Shown: piece by piece, positions 11,571-22,696 of the stretch
How the letters are laid out: every line of letters starts with the position of its first letter
Position numbering within the stretch: the stretch's first letter is position 1
Translations under genes and position numbers: made by a program
Notes under the pieces: generated by a model
The model's database searches: none
What the model was told of the DNA's origin: nothing
What the model saw: the letters and a program-made list of their open reading frames with translations, nothing else
Assembly: GCA_014904845.1 (NCBI GenBank)
Contig: MU119292.1
Span: 62,001-126,000 of the forward strand
DNA from: Acephala macrosclerotiorum
Taxonomy: Eukaryota; Ascomycota; Leotiomycetes; Helotiales; Mollisiaceae
DNA: 64,000 bases
Direction: 5' to 3'

Positions 11571-13141
11571 ATGAGTTACACCGTGGAACAGTGGACCGAG
11601 TATAGCATTGGAATGTCTTTCTTCTTCTTACGCTTCTTTGCCAGGCTTAAGGTTGTCGGATTAGAGAACCTGGCATGGGATGATTTATTTTCCCTTTTTG
11701 CTTTGGTGGGTCATCCCTTTTTTGTTACTGCTTAATATTTGTTAACCTCCCTAGATTTTCTTCACGGTCGATTCTGTCGCAATCCAAGTTATCAGTATGT
11801 ATATCCATACTCACCGTTACTCAAGATACATCAATTGACACGCGCCTCGCAGATAACCACGGCTCTTTCGTGGGATTGGATGAGCAATCAGCAGCTGCAC
11901 TCTCTGATGCGGAAGTAGCGCGGTTAGAAGTTGGCTCCAAGACCCTGTTCGTCGGCTGGATATCTTATGTGAGCCTTATATGGTCGTTGAAAGCATCATT
12001 GTTATGCTTCTACTCTCGCCTAACGTAGGCCTTCTAGCCTGACAAATGGCCTCGTTGGATCCGCTAAATAATTCAGACTCGGACTTTGGAACCAGAAATC
12101 TGTCAAGATTATGGCTGCTGCAAGCTTCATTGCTTATGTCGCCGTTATCCTTACGTTGTTTGGACATTGTACTCCTATCCAAAAGAACTGGCAGATCAAG
12201 CCTTATGCAGGAGGTATATTTGCCCTTCTATCTTCCCTGCCCTCGAGCTAATGTCCCCTTCTAGATCAATGCACAGTCACCGTCGTGAACTACGTTGTTG
12301 TTGCAGCGTTGAACGTCTTGTAAGTCAAAGGCCTGTACCAAAATGGCTACAATTTGCTGATACACACCTCACTAGGACCGACGTCGGCATTCTCTCCATT
12401 CCTATCCCCTTAGTCTGGAAAGTTAAGATTCCCCTCCGCCGCAAACTCGTTATCGGTCTCCTTCTTTGCTCAGGAATCTTCGTCATTATCGCCGCCCTTC
12501 TCCGCTGCATTCTAACACTAGCGGACGCCAGCCAAATTGGAAACTCTACTATTTGGGCAAGTCGGGAAACCGTTGTTTCAATCATCGCAATCTCGACTCC
12601 AGCTATCAAGCCCTTGTTCAGTCAAAATCGCTGGATTGGGGGTTCGCACGAGAAGGGTAGCAGATCGGGACCCTGGAGGCAATTCAAGAAGTTCGGCGGG
12701 AAAGGAGCCGTTCAGGAGATTGGAAACAGTTCGACTATTGTTGCCAGAGATACGGGACATGATCTCAAGGCTCAAGGATCGTGGAAGGGCACGGAGAGAG
12801 CGGAATCCGATATAGAGTTGAAGGACGTCTCTAGACATGGTTCTGAAGAATACATCGTTGGGAAAGATCAATATGGGACAGAAGCCGTGCCTCTAAAGAT
12901 CAATGTCATGACTGTTTATGCACTGGCTAATGACGAGAGATCTCAGATGTCAAAGGATGGAGGCGATAAGGAAGATGAGGATGACGGGAAGATTGTGGGG
13001 CAGGCGAACTCGAATCCTTACTGGGGTAGGACTGGGAATTGGTCCAGAGGTGGCGAGACTACCACTCATATCAGTGGTAGTAATGGCAGCGATGACGTGG
13101 GAGGTGCCAACACAGCTTTGAGGATATTGGGTACAGACTAA
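11571..13141 (+). CDS. Pth11-like / rhodopsin-domain integral membrane protein
   Basis: Six exons (11571-11705, 11755-11794, 11853-12024, 12077-12213, 12265-12319, 12376-13141) join in consistent phase to 434 residues. The frame gives the hallmarks of the fungal rhodopsin-domain/Pth11 family in order: FFLRFFARLKVVG, AWDDLFSL, LFVGWISYVSLIWSLKASLLCFYSRLT, IAYVAVILTLFGHCTPI, then VNYVVVAALNVLTDVGILSIPIPLVWKVK and the last helices up to IAISTPAIKPLF, about seven membrane segments. The last ~170 residues are a charged, low-complexity cytosolic tail. Family members are candidate G-protein-coupled receptors or surface sensors at the plasma membrane; the ligand is unknown. All six exons are needed to keep the membrane core, so the model is well constrained. 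Confidence 0.88.
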
Positions 13142-14203
13142 TCCCCATTAAAAACGCTTCAGGTCGCAGTGGATATAATCCGCTTGGGGATTCTGATAGT
13201 CTTGTTCTATACCATGTAATTCATATTTCGTAAAGCAAGTTTGGCCAGTATCCCGGACGCCGGTTCCGGATGTTACATCGCCAATCTTCCGCCTAGAAAT
13301 TTCTGATCGCATTTTCAATACCGTTTCTCTTTCAATTGCATTACTATTATGGCGAGAACGCTACCTTTTCTCCACGAAAACGCTACGCTAGATCAAGCTT
13401 TGAACGATGATAATAACCTGCTTATCGAAATCGAATATTTTTAATAAATTAATAATATATATATATATATATATTTAATATTAAATCAAATTATAAAAAA
13501 CAAAATATAAAGAATAATAAGAAAATTGGATTCAATACCAAAATAAATCGATTTATAATATATTATTATAAATATATTAAAAAAAAGAGAGAAAGAGGGG
13601 GGGGGTTAAGCGAGATATTTCATCCAAAGGATTATAAAGAATATTTTTACGAATCTCACTCAATCAAGAAGAGCAGTTGTTAACTATAACTGAGAGCACC
13701 CGGATGATAGATGCAAACTCGGCTTCGTATTGCGAGATTGCAATAATTCATCAACAGAACCTATATTAGCGGTGCAGTCAGCACAGATTTACCCGTGCGG
13801 CTGGAAATATTCACACGGGCAGCTGGGCGCACAGCTAGATTCGTTTGTGCGACCTACTATAATTCCATCCTAAAATACATTGCTGATTGAGGTACGTTGT
13901 TGAATCTTGAGTGGCATTCGTCAGCGTATGCTCTATGTTCCGAATCAGACAATCAAAACGACTGAGTCGGTAATCAATAGCTATATTTCACTCGCTGCAG
14001 TGAGCATCAAAATTGGCAACTTCTTCTTATGATTACTACAGAAATTTGCATTCTTGTTGAAACACTGAAGATCTGCAGTGTAATTCTACAGGCATAAAAG
14101 CGCGAAGTCCATACTCCAGATGTCAAAAGAAGACCCTCATCCCAGTGAAACTTCACAAAAGCTATCCTCGACTATTTGCTATTCAAATTTCACAGCATTC
14201 GCA
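13142..14203. other. Intergenic with AT microsatellite
   Basis: Bases ~13440-13600 are extremely AT-rich, with an (AT)n run near 13455-13475, followed by a purine stretch ending in a G9 run near 13600. No gene seen. Confidence 0.6.
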
Positions 14204-14683
14204 ATGCGTGTTCACATCTTGTTTCTTCTCACTAGCATGGTTGCGCTTGCCACTACTTCTCCATCCTTTCGCCAAGCTAGATCAGAAACAACTTCTTCTG
14301 CAAGCGTGATCCTCACGGTCGACGGCCGTAAGTCTCCTTCCCGCTCGCCCATGTTGAATAACTTTACTGACAAGTCTACAGAAAGTACTGATGTGCTCGC
14401 CCTGGAGCTGAGCATCAAGTGTCTCAAGGATTGCGTCACTATTATTGCAGATGGCATTTGCATCGCCGAAGCGATTCTCATAGACCAGGCCGCGAGCGTA
14501 CCAGGCGTGTTGACTTGCGTCAAGAATGACGTTGCCGGGGTACGAGATCTTTTCCACATCTTCTCATTGTCTCGTACCCTTTGGGTTCATCAAGGTGTAG
14601 GAAATGAGTGGAAGACCATGAAACCTAGAAATCAAAGTAGAGTAGGAATAGAAAGCGCCATCGCCAGCTGTACTACTTTATGA
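14204..14683 (+). CDS. Small secreted cysteine-containing protein, hypothetical
   Basis: Starts with a clear signal peptide (MRVHILFLLTSMVALATTSPS). A likely intron of 54 bases (14328-14381, donor GTAAGT, acceptor TACAG) joins VDG-type sequence to STDVLALELSIKC. The mature part has spaced cysteines in KCLKDCVTIIADGIC and VLTCVKND. An in-frame ATG at 14120 exists, but the signal peptide argues for 14204. The 3' end is uncertain: another intron could begin at the GTACGAG near 14540, which would remove the last, unconvincing residues. No family recognised; small secreted proteins of this type are sometimes effectors (inference only). Confidence 0.5.
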   Translation: MRVHILFLLTSMVALATTSPSFRQARSETTSSASVILTVDGRKSPSRSPMLNNFTDKSTESTDVLALELSIKCLKDCVTIIADGICIAEAILIDQAASVPGVLTCVKNDVAGVRDLFHIFSLSRTLWVHQGVGNEWKTMKPRNQSRVGIESAIASCTTL

Positions 14684-15029
14684 AGTTTTCAAAACAAACA
14701 AAATATGCACCTCGTAAGCCGGATCGGGAACAAAACGTGATTTTTGGCAGGCGTCCCCGAATTTCCCTAGAAATGATGGACGTCGCGAATTTCTTTCTCT
14801 GGGGCAACCCTTTTTAATGCGGCTCTCTCACTCTCACAAGACAGTCGACGAAGCCCGAAGGCAGAAGCCTCTTCACAGTCAAAACTATGGTCATGTCAAC
14901 AAAGAGAAGTTTTCGTGCAGCTCACGAGGCTCGCCTGTTATAGGGGTAATGCATAGATTTCGCCTCCCGTGTGTTGTTATTAGCTGCAACACCATCTAAT
15001 ATTACCCACTTCCAGATGCATGACAATCC
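14684..15029. other. Short intergenic stretch
   Basis: No gene recognised. It may include the lost N-terminus of the protease pseudogene that follows, but no signal peptide or propeptide could be read. Confidence 0.4.
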
Positions 15030-16200
15030 TTTTACCTACACACCAACATCTCACTAGGAACACCACCTCGGCCCTTTCGTGCAATTATTGACCTCACCTG
15101 GTCTGATCCATTCGTTTCATCAGCATCCTGTGACGGCGAACACTGCAAAGCATTCTCTCAGCGCTACAACTCCAGGTCATCTTCTACCTACGAATGTAAC
15201 GGCATCGAGATCACTTTAATGTATGGCTTAATTGAAGGATTCGGCATCGTTTCTAACAACAAATTTTCTCTGGGAATGAATTTGACCGTCTCTCATCTTG
15301 ATTTCATCGAGTTGAAAGGCTACCATGTTCCAAACCATATTGGTGAGGTCCGTTCATTCGATAGCATTCTCGGTCTCGCCATCGAAGGACAGTGGCCACC
15401 ACTTTCCAACAAGCCAGGACATCCTTGAATTAAGTGCCAATTTCGTTAGATGATTGAGAGTGGTGTCTTGGACAGAAACGTGTTCTCCATACTGTGGCCA
15501 GCAGACACATCAAGCGCAGGGGATACATGTTCGGAGGCTACAACAAACATTTATTTGAGAGAGACCTCGTCAGTCACCTGTTGTTCCTAGAAGACACGAC
15601 AAAGTGGACGGTTCGGGTTGATGGCCTCTACGTGAAGAGACACGACTGTTCAGGTGCTACCAAACGGATTGATACCTTGGGTCATGGACCAGCGCTCAAT
15701 TGGACGGCATTATTCTCGAACAACATGTCATATATTGGCATCCCCTGGTCTATGATACAGTCAATTAACAACAAAATAGAGTGGTGTTGAAGCGAATGTA
15801 GTGGGGGAATTGTTGTTGAGTGTGACAGCATATCTGAGCTCTCAGATCTGATAATCGATTTCGGAGGCCAAAATATTACCATAACAGGCGAAGACTACGT
15901 TGAGAGGATTATACCTACGGATCCAGATTGCCAGAATATTCGAGAAGAATGTACGATTATTGTTACTGGATTACCATATTTCATGGATGGCGTTACGCCT
16001 GAGCTTATAGTATTTGGAATGGCTTTCTTGAACAAGGTGTATGGAGTCTTCGATTGGGATAAGAGGCCAATATCATGTAAGTTTCGTTATTTGCTTACCT
16101 CCCTATTGATATTGTTCGACATCAAGACGGTAGCTGATGCATCTGCCGGTCAGTCGGCGGATTACGAGAATAATATTTTGGTGGCTAGAGGGTGTTCTTA
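15030..16200 (+). pseudogene. Pepsin-like (A1) aspartic protease, pseudogene
   Basis: Homologous pieces occur in order but in shifting frames: ISLGTPPRPFRAIIDLTWSD, then SFDSILGLAIEGQWPPLSNKP ending in an in-frame TGA near 15426, then GVLDRNVFSILWPAD in another frame, FGGYNKHLFERDLVS after a further shift, FSNNMSYIGIPWSMIQSI, and DSISELSDLIIDFGGQNITITGEDY up to the C-terminus ending in YENNILVARGCS. The layout is that of a secreted pepsin-family protease. The first catalytic DTG appears as DLT, so the family member may already have lost catalysis. At least two frameshifts and one stop make it a pseudogene. No signal peptide exon was found. Confidence 0.72.
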
Positions 16201-16488
16201 GCGAAAGGTCCTGATGGTCTACCAAAGTTAACGCAAATTTGTATTGTTCTTATCTAGCTCGAAAGATATACTATCGTCTGAGTCTGATGCTTTTTTCGTC
16301 GATACTGCACTGTAATCTCCAAGATGCCCAATATCCTCAAGCAAAGGAGGAGGCCGTGAAGTGTTTCTTCGATGCACGAGCTTTACCGCTCTCCACAACT
16401 TCCCTCTCTCGCTTGCGGATATTCTTCTCGGGTTTCAATTCGTCTACAGATACCTTCTTTTCTTCTGCTTTAGAGGGTTCCGATTTCA

Positions 16489-18102
16489 TCACACCAATTT
16501 TTCCTCCCTTCCAAACTCGGTCGTGAAAGTTAGCAAAGACTTCATCATACTCTCCTTTCTCGTATTCAACTTGCTCTCAGAATCTCTAGCATTTCGTTCT
16601 CTAGCATTGACCCTCGCCTCGGCGGACTTTAGATCTTCCTTCTGTTGATGGAGCCGCTTTTGGTCGCCGCGTAGTATTCCCTCAGATGCCTTCAATGCTT
16701 TTTCTCGCGCATTCAAAGCGTCTTCTTTCTCTTGAAGCAGCACTCTGTCGCTTTGTAGCTTTTCCTCCTCTGCTTTCAAGCTCTCCTCTCGAGCGTTCAA
16801 GGCTTCTTCCTTCCCCTTGAATTTCTCGGCTTCCAACGTCATCAATGCGTTTTCCCGAACAACCAAAGCCTCTTCTCGCTCCCTCAATTTTTTCTTCAAC
16901 TCATCCACGAAGTCTTCCAAGCTACTTGGATTCGCAGTCGATGTCCGACCGCTGCTAGATCCTCCAACCACAGCTACGTCAGTAGTTACTACTTCATCGT
17001 TCTCCTGTTCATCTGATGGTTCTTCCCCAATCGTGATGCCGGCTGACATCTGCTCCTTGGTTGACTCGGTATTTCTCTGGTTGATGATGACCTGGGGTAT
17101 GTTTGCGCTTTGAGCGGCTTCCGGCGATTCGGATTCGGATTCATCATCAGATTCATGATAACGAATCCTTCGGAAACCACGTCGAGGTTTAATCCACGCC
17201 GGCTGAGGCGCATCACTGTCCGACTCTTCATCCGATTTCTCAATCGATTCATCATTTAAGTCGCTAGCGTCTAAGTCGTTGAACTTCGAATTGCCGGAAC
17301 TTTCTTCTTCTTCTCCTTCTTCTTCTTCCTCCTTCGAGTTTTCCTCCTCCGAATCTGCTTCTGAGTTATCACCACCCGCCCCCTCTTGGTCCGTTTCCTC
17401 GTTGTTTGAAAGATCCGCATCGTGTATGTAGGGCGCCACCCCGTAGCCTTGCCTTCGAAACCTCTGGATTTGCTTGCGGATGCGTCGATGAGTGTTGCAA
17501 GTTCGCTTTTGGATGGAACTGGCTTTGCTGCGGAATTCCCATCTCCAAAAGATCATGAACTTGTACTGCTCTTCGATCAAATATGGAGTACAGAGCCCAT
17601 CTCTTGGATGCAACAAAGCGTAGAATTTCGGCTTGACAGTCTTTCCTACCTTCCAAGTAGGGATAGGGGTGATCACGAACAAGGGAGCAGTCTTGCTGAT
17701 CCAGTCCTCAACTCCAGACTCCGGTTGTTGGTAGCCGATTATCACTCCAGTCCTAGTGTCGTGGTGGGGTGAACGCCACGTGTTCATGTCTTTGTCCCAT
17801 TTAATGTAGCCCACCACCAAGTACCGGGTATAGTTGCCATCTGCAGGGGCAAGCTCTTCTTTTGTATATCTCATAGACGGCCTGAAAACTCGAGAGTATC
17901 CTGAGTATTTGCGATGGAAGCTATTGACAACATTCAGAAAGCAATTGTAGGAGACATGCTCAGCCGTCATCACCTCGAAAGGCTTGCGGTTGGCCAATTT
18001 GTCCTCCATTGCCCAGCCTTTGAGTGTGAATGCCAGATCGCGAAGGTGGTGAGGTGGATAACGACTCCCAGTCCAATTCTTACCCTTCCTCTGCCAAGAC
18101 AT
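16489..18102 (-). CDS. Acidic coiled-coil protein of unknown function
   Basis: A single-exon frame of 537 residues. Residues 1-230 form a basic, globular-looking part with many Trp and Tyr (KGWAMEDKLANRKPFEV, IKWDKDMNTWRSPHHDT). Residues ~230-310 are a very acidic Glu/Ser/Asp stretch. From ~400 to the end is a heptad-rich coiled coil with repeating ALNAREKAL/ALNAREESL units. No named family recognised. Near the 3' end the +2 frame becomes open from ~16575 and continues with charged, coiled-coil-like sequence (GEYDEVFANFHDRVWKGGK...) to a stop at 16337, so the annotated end at 16489 may result from a one-base indel. Likely intracellular; role unknown. Confidence 0.65.
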   Translation of the reverse strand: MSWQRKGKNWTGSRYPPHHLRDLAFTLKGWAMEDKLANRKPFEVMTAEHVSYNCFLNVVNSFHRKYSGYSRVFRPSMRYTKEELAPADGNYTRYLVVGYIKWDKDMNTWRSPHHDTRTGVIIGYQQPESGVEDWISKTAPLFVITPIPTWKVGKTVKPKFYALLHPRDGLCTPYLIEEQYKFMIFWRWEFRSKASSIQKRTCNTHRRIRKQIQRFRRQGYGVAPYIHDADLSNNEETDQEGAGGDNSEADSEEENSKEEEEEGEEEESSGNSKFNDLDASDLNDESIEKSDEESDSDAPQPAWIKPRRGFRRIRYHESDDESESESPEAAQSANIPQVIINQRNTESTKEQMSAGITIGEEPSDEQENDEVVTTDVAVVGGSSSGRTSTANPSSLEDFVDELKKKLREREEALVVRENALMTLEAEKFKGKEEALNAREESLKAEEEKLQSDRVLLQEKEDALNAREKALKASEGILRGDQKRLHQQKEDLKSAEARVNARERNARDSESKLNTRKESMMKSLLTFTTEFGREEKLV

Positions 18103-18761
18103 CTTGTGATCTTAAAAACAGCTTTGGCGAAGCGACATCTTTATCGTTGTGGTCCAGGAAGGAAGAGGCATGCCTCAGTAGGTGATTTCGAGTGAAGTCT
18201 AGTCAAAGATCAGCCCAATTCAAGGCCCCCGATATCACGGAAGCTGCGACACCGCTTGAGAAGGGGGCATGGACTTACCTTCGAGCTTCGACGTGGAAAT
18301 TGACGAGGTTCCAACAAGTGATTCGAACTCTTCAGTTTCGATGATCTGTCTCAAAGTGGGGCAGTCTCGGTGCTGATTGAAAGATATCCGAGTTTCTTGT
18401 GTGGTAAAAAGGTGGAAGTTGGCATGAATAGAAGATGTTGTAGACCTTTGTGCTTTGAGATGAGGTGGAAATTGAATGAGTTGATTGGAAGCTGATGTAG
18501 TATAAAGACGGTCGAGGCAGGTTGATGGTGGAGAGGTTGGATACTAATTGAGGGGGGTCAAAGGTTAAATGGAAGGCGCGTCAGCGGAAGGTCTGGAAGT
18601 TTAAAATGACTGAGCGTAATGTGGGTTGAAAGTTGAGAGTAAAGTTGATGAAAAAGTGGTGGCCTTGTGGGTCCGAGTTGAGTTGGGAGCGTTCGAGATG
18701 GCTAAAAACTTGGTAGCTATGCATTTGCAACGCCTTATCTAAAACGTGAATCTCTGAGCTA
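18103..18761. other. Intergenic between two reverse genes
   Basis: Contains the 5' flank of the coiled-coil gene and the 3' flank of the HET gene. No gene recognised. Confidence 0.5.
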
Positions 18762-20639
18762 TTAACCCAAAGTAAAGAGAGTCTGCGCTCTCTCCTCTTT
18801 TGGCGTCCAACCTACCTCACCTTCAACATACCCCTCCCCAACCAAAGTACAATGCACCATATCCTTCTTCCACAACTTCTCCAAAACCTCTCTCTTTTTC
18901 CAATCCTCCTCTACCAAGCTCTCGCCCGCAATGACCTGCTTAACCTCATCTTCGAGATTCTCGTCTCCCTGCTCAGCATAACGTCTTACCACATACGCCA
19001 CAAGTGACCCCGCCAAAAACACCACCATATCCCCTCTGGCGACATTCCTCGGAACAATAGCCAGTTTCCCAGATGAGGTAATAGCAAGTCTCCTCCCAGT
19101 CAAGACGCTCTCCTTTGCTCCGCTCATCAGGTAACCCCACATTAATGACTCGTAGCCATCGGTGTCGTAGCCCACCGTGATCACTTCCTCCTTTCCGCGT
19201 GCCGCTACCCAGCCTTGGAAGCCCGTTAAGAATTCTCGATGTACAGACATCTCTCGCTCAGAAGTCCTAGAAGAGAGCATGGGAATGTCATGGTTTGTGA
19301 GGGTAAGCCATTCATCGTGGATAACTTGACCGAGTTTCTCGTGTTCTGCTTCTCTATTTTTGAGGTTGATGTGTCGATGTTGCCCCTCTTCATCACCGGA
19401 CCACCAGACTCCAGATCCCGCGTTGTATAGAGCTAGTAGGCCGTTGGCTGCTTGCTGATATTCATTTCGAGCGAAACGCTGGAGTGAGACTGGGGGCGGT
19501 AGAGGCAAGCTGAAGCTGGCGATAGTGTCGACTTCATACCCAAGACATGCAAGAACAGGAATATCTTTCAGGCAGACGCAATTCTCGTTCGCTTTAGGCA
19601 TCTTTGTCTTCAGCGTGTTGTTTCTGTACATTGCCACCAGCCCAGCCGAAGGTACACTCCAGTCCGGAGCCCAAGACGCAAGGCCTTCCACTCGACTACC
19701 AGACTCGGTGTCGGCTGCGTGATGAAACAGAGTCTCCAGTCCAATCTCATCCAGCAAATACCTCGCAGTGTCATTGTATATCTTAGCACAACTATCTTCG
19801 TACGAGACTTGTACATAAGCTCCAAGTGCTTCGACATCAGCGGCGATACCAAAGTGAGCGAAAATCATGTCTCTCGGATCAGTAGCACCAAGTCCTCTGC
19901 GCACAATCAGATGGCGGAACAGCCTTTGCTTGTGTACCGTTCGTGCAGAGTTCATGTCCGCCAGAACTTGGAGCTGCTTGCTTCTCCCTTGAGTTTTCTG
20001 CAGCAGTACCCTGCATAGTTGATTCCACCTAGCGCGTATCGCCCCGCATTGAACCCATGGATCTGAAGACAGAAGTAACTCCTGGAAGATCCAGACACGA
20101 CTAAACCATGGCAATTTCAAAAGAGTATTTTCCGCTGTCTTGATGAGATCATCACTAGATACAAAGTTGGTGAGGGTTCCAGAAGTGTTCGAGGGGATTG
20201 TAGTGAGCAATTTCTCATTAGCTTCGGCGGAGCCGAGGTGAATGACCGTGTGATGAGCAGTAGAGTATATGTGTCCCATGAGTTTCACTTGAGTGCCCCT
20301 CTCTTCCAAATCTTGCTGATTGATACACAAAGCATCGGCCCAAATCCTCAAAACCCTCTTTTCATCCCTCAGATCTCTTAAGGCAGCATCAAGACTCTCC
20401 GTGATTACAACAGAGGTTCCGTCAATCAAAATCCTCCCCTGTTTCGTTGGATCTCCCCAGATATACGAAAGTGCTGTGTAATGATCGATGATCTCGCGAT
20501 CGCAGTGGGCGATTGTGGTGTATTCGAGCGTGCAGTGAAGATCTTGTGACTTGGAAGAGGCTGGCTGAAGGAGGATGAGGCGAAAAGAGTCGTGCTCTGT
20601 GAGAGGTTGATATTGAAAGCCTGTGTTGATATCTGGCAT
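18762..20639 (-). CDS. Heterokaryon incompatibility (HET) domain protein
   Basis: Uninterrupted single exon of 625 residues. The HET core is complete: YTALSYIWGDPTKQGRI (residues ~55-70), then LRIWADALCINQQDLEERGTQV with the hallmark ALCINQ, then MGHIYSTAHHTVIHLG, and the distal WSRVW-type block (LPWFSRVWIFQELLL) and DPRDMIFAHFG. The C-terminal part ends with the MVVFLAGSLVAYVVRR segment typical of HET proteins (the position usually reading GDLVCVLxGxxVPFVLR). HET domains trigger cell death in non-self recognition between fungal individuals, but most genomic copies have no known partner. It is the only intact HET gene in this window; the others are degraded. Confidence 0.93.
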   Translation of the reverse strand: MPDINTGFQYQPLTEHDSFRLILLQPASSKSQDLHCTLEYTTIAHCDREIIDHYTALSYIWGDPTKQGRILIDGTSVVITESLDAALRDLRDEKRVLRIWADALCINQQDLEERGTQVKLMGHIYSTAHHTVIHLGSAEANEKLLTTIPSNTSGTLTNFVSSDDLIKTAENTLLKLPWFSRVWIFQELLLSSDPWVQCGAIRARWNQLCRVLLQKTQGRSKQLQVLADMNSARTVHKQRLFRHLIVRRGLGATDPRDMIFAHFGIAADVEALGAYVQVSYEDSCAKIYNDTARYLLDEIGLETLFHHAADTESGSRVEGLASWAPDWSVPSAGLVAMYRNNTLKTKMPKANENCVCLKDIPVLACLGYEVDTIASFSLPLPPPVSLQRFARNEYQQAANGLLALYNAGSGVWWSGDEEGQHRHINLKNREAEHEKLGQVIHDEWLTLTNHDIPMLSSRTSEREMSVHREFLTGFQGWVAARGKEEVITVGYDTDGYESLMWGYLMSGAKESVLTGRRLAITSSGKLAIVPRNVARGDMVVFLAGSLVAYVVRRYAEQGDENLEDEVKQVIAGESLVEEDWKKREVLEKLWKKDMVHCTLVGEGYVEGEVGWTPKEERAQTLFTLG

Positions 20640-21320
20640 GTCTGTGGTTTAACCCCTGAGATGGCTAGGAAGGGAAAAGTTTGTGTAAGAGTAAAGGAGA
20701 TAAATTTGTGTTGATGCAGGATGTAAACACAGTTTTCAGCCAACCGAGAGGAGCTGGAATCTCATTGGTTCATGGCTTCCCTGAGAAATCCGTTAGAGCT
20801 CATTAACTTGGATTAGATTTTAATTAGCATTTTTTTGGAAATAATTTAAATAATAAATATTATTTTAATCAAATTACGCAGATTTGCTAGTATTGAATTC
20901 ACGAAATTAACACCGATCACATGACTCGAGTTTATAATAGCCTATTTTTATCTTTTCCCTTATTGGTACAAGCCATGTCAGCCCTCTAACATTTAATGTC
21001 TTCTCATTGATGCATTGATACTTGGTTTCGAAGTATTTATGATTTTGCTGCAAGAGTTTAAAAAGGCGTTGAATGTGACTTAATTCGGCAGGAGTATCTG
21101 TGGCGTAAGGAGAGGCAATTCTGAGGCGCCACCCTAGAAAAGTCAGATTGCAGCGAAGAAGCCTAAGTCGGGCTGCCCGAACCACATATTACCGGGTACC
21201 CAGTCAGCCCAACATAGCCTCTTCGGTGCGGATTCGGTCGGATAAATTAACGATCAAGAATATTTGTCCATGAAACCTCCAAATATATTGTGAAGTAATC
21301 AATAACAACGTGCAGTGATC
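20640..21320. other. Intergenic, divergent promoter region
   Basis: Separates the HET gene from the DNA-repair gene. Bases ~20815-20880 are AT-rich. No gene recognised. Confidence 0.5.
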
Positions 21321-22696
21321 ATGATAACTTGGACATTGCATGGAGGCAGTCTCCTGATCGGAGTTTTTTCTCCGTTGGGAAAAGCTGAGAAAAAAGGCGA
21401 AAGTAAGACGGCAGTTAAAATCGCAGCATTTGACCTAGTACGTAATCCTCTGCGGTCGTTGAAATTAACGTACTAATAGTGTTTGAAGGATGGCACCCTT
21501 ATCAACACTAGGTCCGGCAAGCTTCACGCGCAAACTTCCAATGACTGGGAATGGTGGAATACAATTGTTCCATCGAAGATACGGGATACATATGACAAAG
21601 GTTATGCACTCAAAATCATCACTAATCAGGGGCGCCTTACCGACTGTAATGGGAACGTGGCTCCTGAAGCTGAGCTGTTCAAACAGAAGATCGAGCAGAT
21701 ACTCGATATCTTAGACATACCTCTTACTATCTACGCAGCGTGTGCGAATGACAATTGGAGGAAACCAAGAGTTGGAACCTGGGAGCTCTTGATCCAGGAA
21801 TATCAACAGAGAGGACAAGAGATTGACAAAAACAACTCTTACCTCGTGGGTGACGCTGCTGGTAGGGCCAGTGACCACACGGATGCAGACATTCATTACT
21901 GCATGAACCTTGGAATTGAATTTCATACTCCGGAGGGATTCTTTCTGAACATCACTAGGGAAACTACTGGCCATAAAATTGATCCTAATTGGTTTCTTGA
22001 GAATCAAGGCGGTTGGACAGGTATGATAGACGACCTTCACCTAATGTTTTCAACTATTGATACTGAAATAGATCTGGACCTTCGAGAACAATATCAAAAT
22101 AAAGAAATGCTTATTCTAGTGGGGCCACCAGGAAGCGGGAAGTCATATTTCTACAAAAGGGTTCTTAAACTACTGGGATATCGCCAGATATCCTTGCACA
22201 AGTTTGAATCTCCAGAGAAGTGCGTGAAGGGGGTTGAGATGGCCCTTGCAGAGGGAACGCGAGTTAGTATTTCAATTTACACCACTCTCCGAAATCAACT
22301 CATGCGCTACAGGTAGTCATCGGTATATCCAGTTCATGACGACCCACATTTTACCACTGACAGAGGTTTAGATAACGTCCATTCCACTGTTGATAGTCGA
22401 CGTACATGGTTATCTATGGCCGGCAAGTACAATATCAGAGTCACAGTTATCTACTTTGACCTGCCACTTGATTTGTGTCTCCACAACGACACCGTTCGTG
22501 CGCTTGGAGGTGATATAGTAGGAGAATTCTCAACAAGAAGATCAAGTCATAACTTGTACTAACGCGTCTCTAGATGAATACTGAGGGCCGAGGGATTTTT
22601 CCAAGAACTCCGTTCCTAAAGCTCATGAGTGACTTCGAAAAACCCCAGATGAGTGAAGGGTTTGCCCGAGTCATAATCCTTGGTTTTCAGGTATGA
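21321..22696 (+). CDS. pnk1: Polynucleotide 3'-phosphatase / 5'-kinase (PNKP)
   Basis: Four exons (21321-21437, 21489-22266, 22366-22517, 22574-22696) give 389 residues. The first junction joins KIAAFDL to DGTLI and so rebuilds the HAD phosphatase motif DLDGT (residues 38-42). LKIITNQG is motif II, and NSYLVGDAAGRASDHTDADIHYCMNLG is the third motif region, typical of PNKP. The kinase half has a Walker A (VGPPGSGKS, ~residue 250) and, after the third exon, VDSRRTWLSMAGKYNIRV and LCLHNDTVRALGG. It trims 3'-phosphates and phosphorylates 5'-OH ends during single- and double-strand break repair in the nucleus. A little shorter than usual; the C-terminal end (GFARVIILGFQV) may be slightly incomplete. 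Confidence 0.9.

Noticed and set aside
13440..13620. AT microsatellite and G-run considered as an origin or centromere-like element
   Set aside because: Too short and lacks any supporting structure; ordinary AT-rich intergenic DNA.
17280..17400. Low-complexity TTC/CTC repeats considered a microsatellite
   Set aside because: They are simply the reverse strand of the Glu/Ser acidic stretch of the coiled-coil gene.
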